Below are positions 62,668-64,000 of a DNA stretch of 64,000 nucleotides, one piece after another (position 1 is the first letter of the stretch; each line of letters starts with the position of its first letter). Both the position numbers and the translations under genes were made by a program. The DNA lies in the NCBI GenBank assembly GCA_964057225.1, contig OZ059900.1, positions 3,668,501 to 3,732,500 of the forward strand, written 5' to 3'. The stretch comes from Auanema rhodensis (Eukaryota > Nematoda > Chromadorea > Rhabditida > Rhabditidae). Below the pieces are notes generated by a model. It did not search any database. It saw only the letters and a program-made list of their open reading frames with translations, and was not told the DNA's origin.

Positions 62668-64000
62668 TAAATTTTGATCATATTTGTTAAGATTTGAGAA
62701 TCAAACACACAATACACGAAATAAGTTCATTTTTACGAGTTTGCACTGATATTTATTCATTTTGATCAAAAAAGCTCGAAAATAGAAAGAATTTTTGAAA
62801 TTTCCGAGTTTTGAGTCTAATTTGGCTAAATCGCTCATATATATGATCAGAAGCATAGTTTTATTGTCTATGACAACAAAAGTCATCAATTAAACGCTAG
62901 TGATGTTTAAATACTGAATTTCGCTCAAATAGCATTACTACACTAAGTATGGTCGTTTTTATGCCTTTAACACCATATACTCACCGATTTTTGGTACAAA
63001 ATCTGTGATACTCGTAAATTTTGATCATATTCGGTGAGATTCAAGAATCAAACACACAATACACAAAATCAGTCTATGTTTATGAGCTTGCACTGATATA
63101 TATTCATTTTGATCAAAAAAGGTCGAAAATAGAAAGAATTTTTGAAATTTCCGAGTTTTGAGTCTAATTTGGCTAAATCGCTCATTTATATGATCAGAAG
63201 CAAAGTTCTATTGTCTATGACAACAAAAGTCATCAATTAAACGCTAGTGATGTTTAAATACTAATTTTCGCTCAAATAGCATTACTACACTAAGTATGGT
63301 CGTTTTTATGCCTTTAACACCATATACTCACCGATTTTTGGTACAAAATCTGTAATACTTGTAAATTTCGATCATATTCGTTAAGATTCGAGAATCAAAC
63401 ACATAATACACGAAATAAGTCTATTTTTATGAGTTTGCACTGATATTTATTCATTTTGATCAAAAAAGGTCGAAAATAGAAAGAATTTTTGAATTTTTCG
63501 AGTTTTGAGTCCAATTGGGCTAAATCGCTCATATATATGATCAAAAACATAGTTTTATTGTCTATAACAACAAAAGTCATCAATTAAACGCTAGTGATGT
63601 TTAAATACTGATTTTCGCTCAAATAGCATTACTACACTAAGTATGGTCGTTTTTATGCCTTTAACACCATATACTCACCGATTTTTGGTACAAAATCTGT
63701 GATACTCGTAAATTTTGATCATATTCGGTGAGATTCGAGAATCAAACACACAATACACGAAATAAGTTCATTTTTACGAGTTTGCACTGATATTTATTCA
63801 TTTTGATCAAAAAAGGTCGAAAATAGAAAGAATTTTTGAAATTTCCGAGTTTTGAGTCTAATTTGGCTAAATCGCTCATATATAAGATCAAAAGCATAGT
63901 TTTATTGTCTATGACAACAAAAGTCATCAATTAAACGCTAGTGATGTTTAAATACTGAATTTCGCTCAAATAGCATTACTACACTAAGTATGGTCGTTTT

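Larger units (their letters stand above)
39338..64000 (-). repeat. Satellite array, minus-oriented domain, right part
   Basis: Continuation of the same minus-oriented array to the window edge, mostly 347-bp group B monomers. Just right of the transposon the GCCGTTAAC variant (near 39461) recalls the 5-monomer HOR at 28241-31710. An isolated one-base loss is visible at ACGAGTTGCACTG near 39927. No gene, RNA or second mobile element is seen over about 24.7 kb. Confidence 0.97.

Noticed and set aside
1-64000. CRISPR array
   Set aside because: The repeats are about 347 bp, contiguous and without unique spacers, and the associated gene is a eukaryotic intron-containing transposase.
1-64000. CENP-B box, telomeric repeat, tRNA, 5S or other RNA-gene origin of the monomer
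   Set aside because: I looked for these patterns in the monomer on both strands and saw no convincing match. This was by eye, so a weak or diverged match cannot be excluded.

Overview
This window is almost entirely one satellite-DNA array from a eukaryote. A monomer of about 347-348 bp, AT-rich (roughly 30% GC by eye), repeats head to tail about 180 times with no unique sequence between copies. The only other element is a 1,550-bp Tc1/mariner-superfamily DNA transposon at 37788-39337. Its transposase has a clear spliceosomal intron, which fixes the host as eukaryotic. The short 45-bp intron and Tc3-like transposase motifs suggest an invertebrate, perhaps a nematode. That placement is weak inference.

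Layout. (1) 1-22071: monomers in one orientation, called plus here. The first 12.5 kb follow a higher-order repeat (HOR) of eight monomer variants (2,782 bp) that also occurs in 5-monomer and 7-monomer versions. 12518-17039 is less regular. 17040-21213 holds two near-identical 6-monomer HOR units of 2,087 bp and the start of a third. (2) 22072-22380: a rearranged orientation-switch zone. The array flips to minus, a scrambled minus fragment of about 95 bp follows, about 214 bp of plus sequence returns, and it flips to minus again at the same sequence join. (3) 22381-37787: minus-oriented array with irregular cassettes, a 5-monomer HOR (1,735 bp) and one 298-bp monomer with an internal deletion. 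(4) 37788-39337: the transposon, flanked by a TA duplication, inside one monomer. (5) 39338-64000: minus array continues, with a duplicated 7-monomer block (offset 3,123 bp), a 694-bp dimer duplication, a 645-bp dimer carrying the same deletion, and a four-monomer cassette that recurs through the minus domain.

Monomers fall into two main variant groups. Group A has ...GAAGACTTTTGTTATCATAG... and is usually 348 bp. Group B has ...GATGACTTTTGTTGTCATAG... and is usually 347 bp. Hybrids of the two exist. The plus domain mixes A and B; the minus domain is mostly B. This pattern suggests unequal crossing-over and gene conversion acting locally.

The only gene I can support is the transposase (329 residues after splicing, intact DD34E triad). 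The many 61-74 codon open frames inside the monomers are by-products of the repeat and are not annotated as genes. The array could be centromeric or pericentromeric heterochromatin, but nothing in the sequence proves it.
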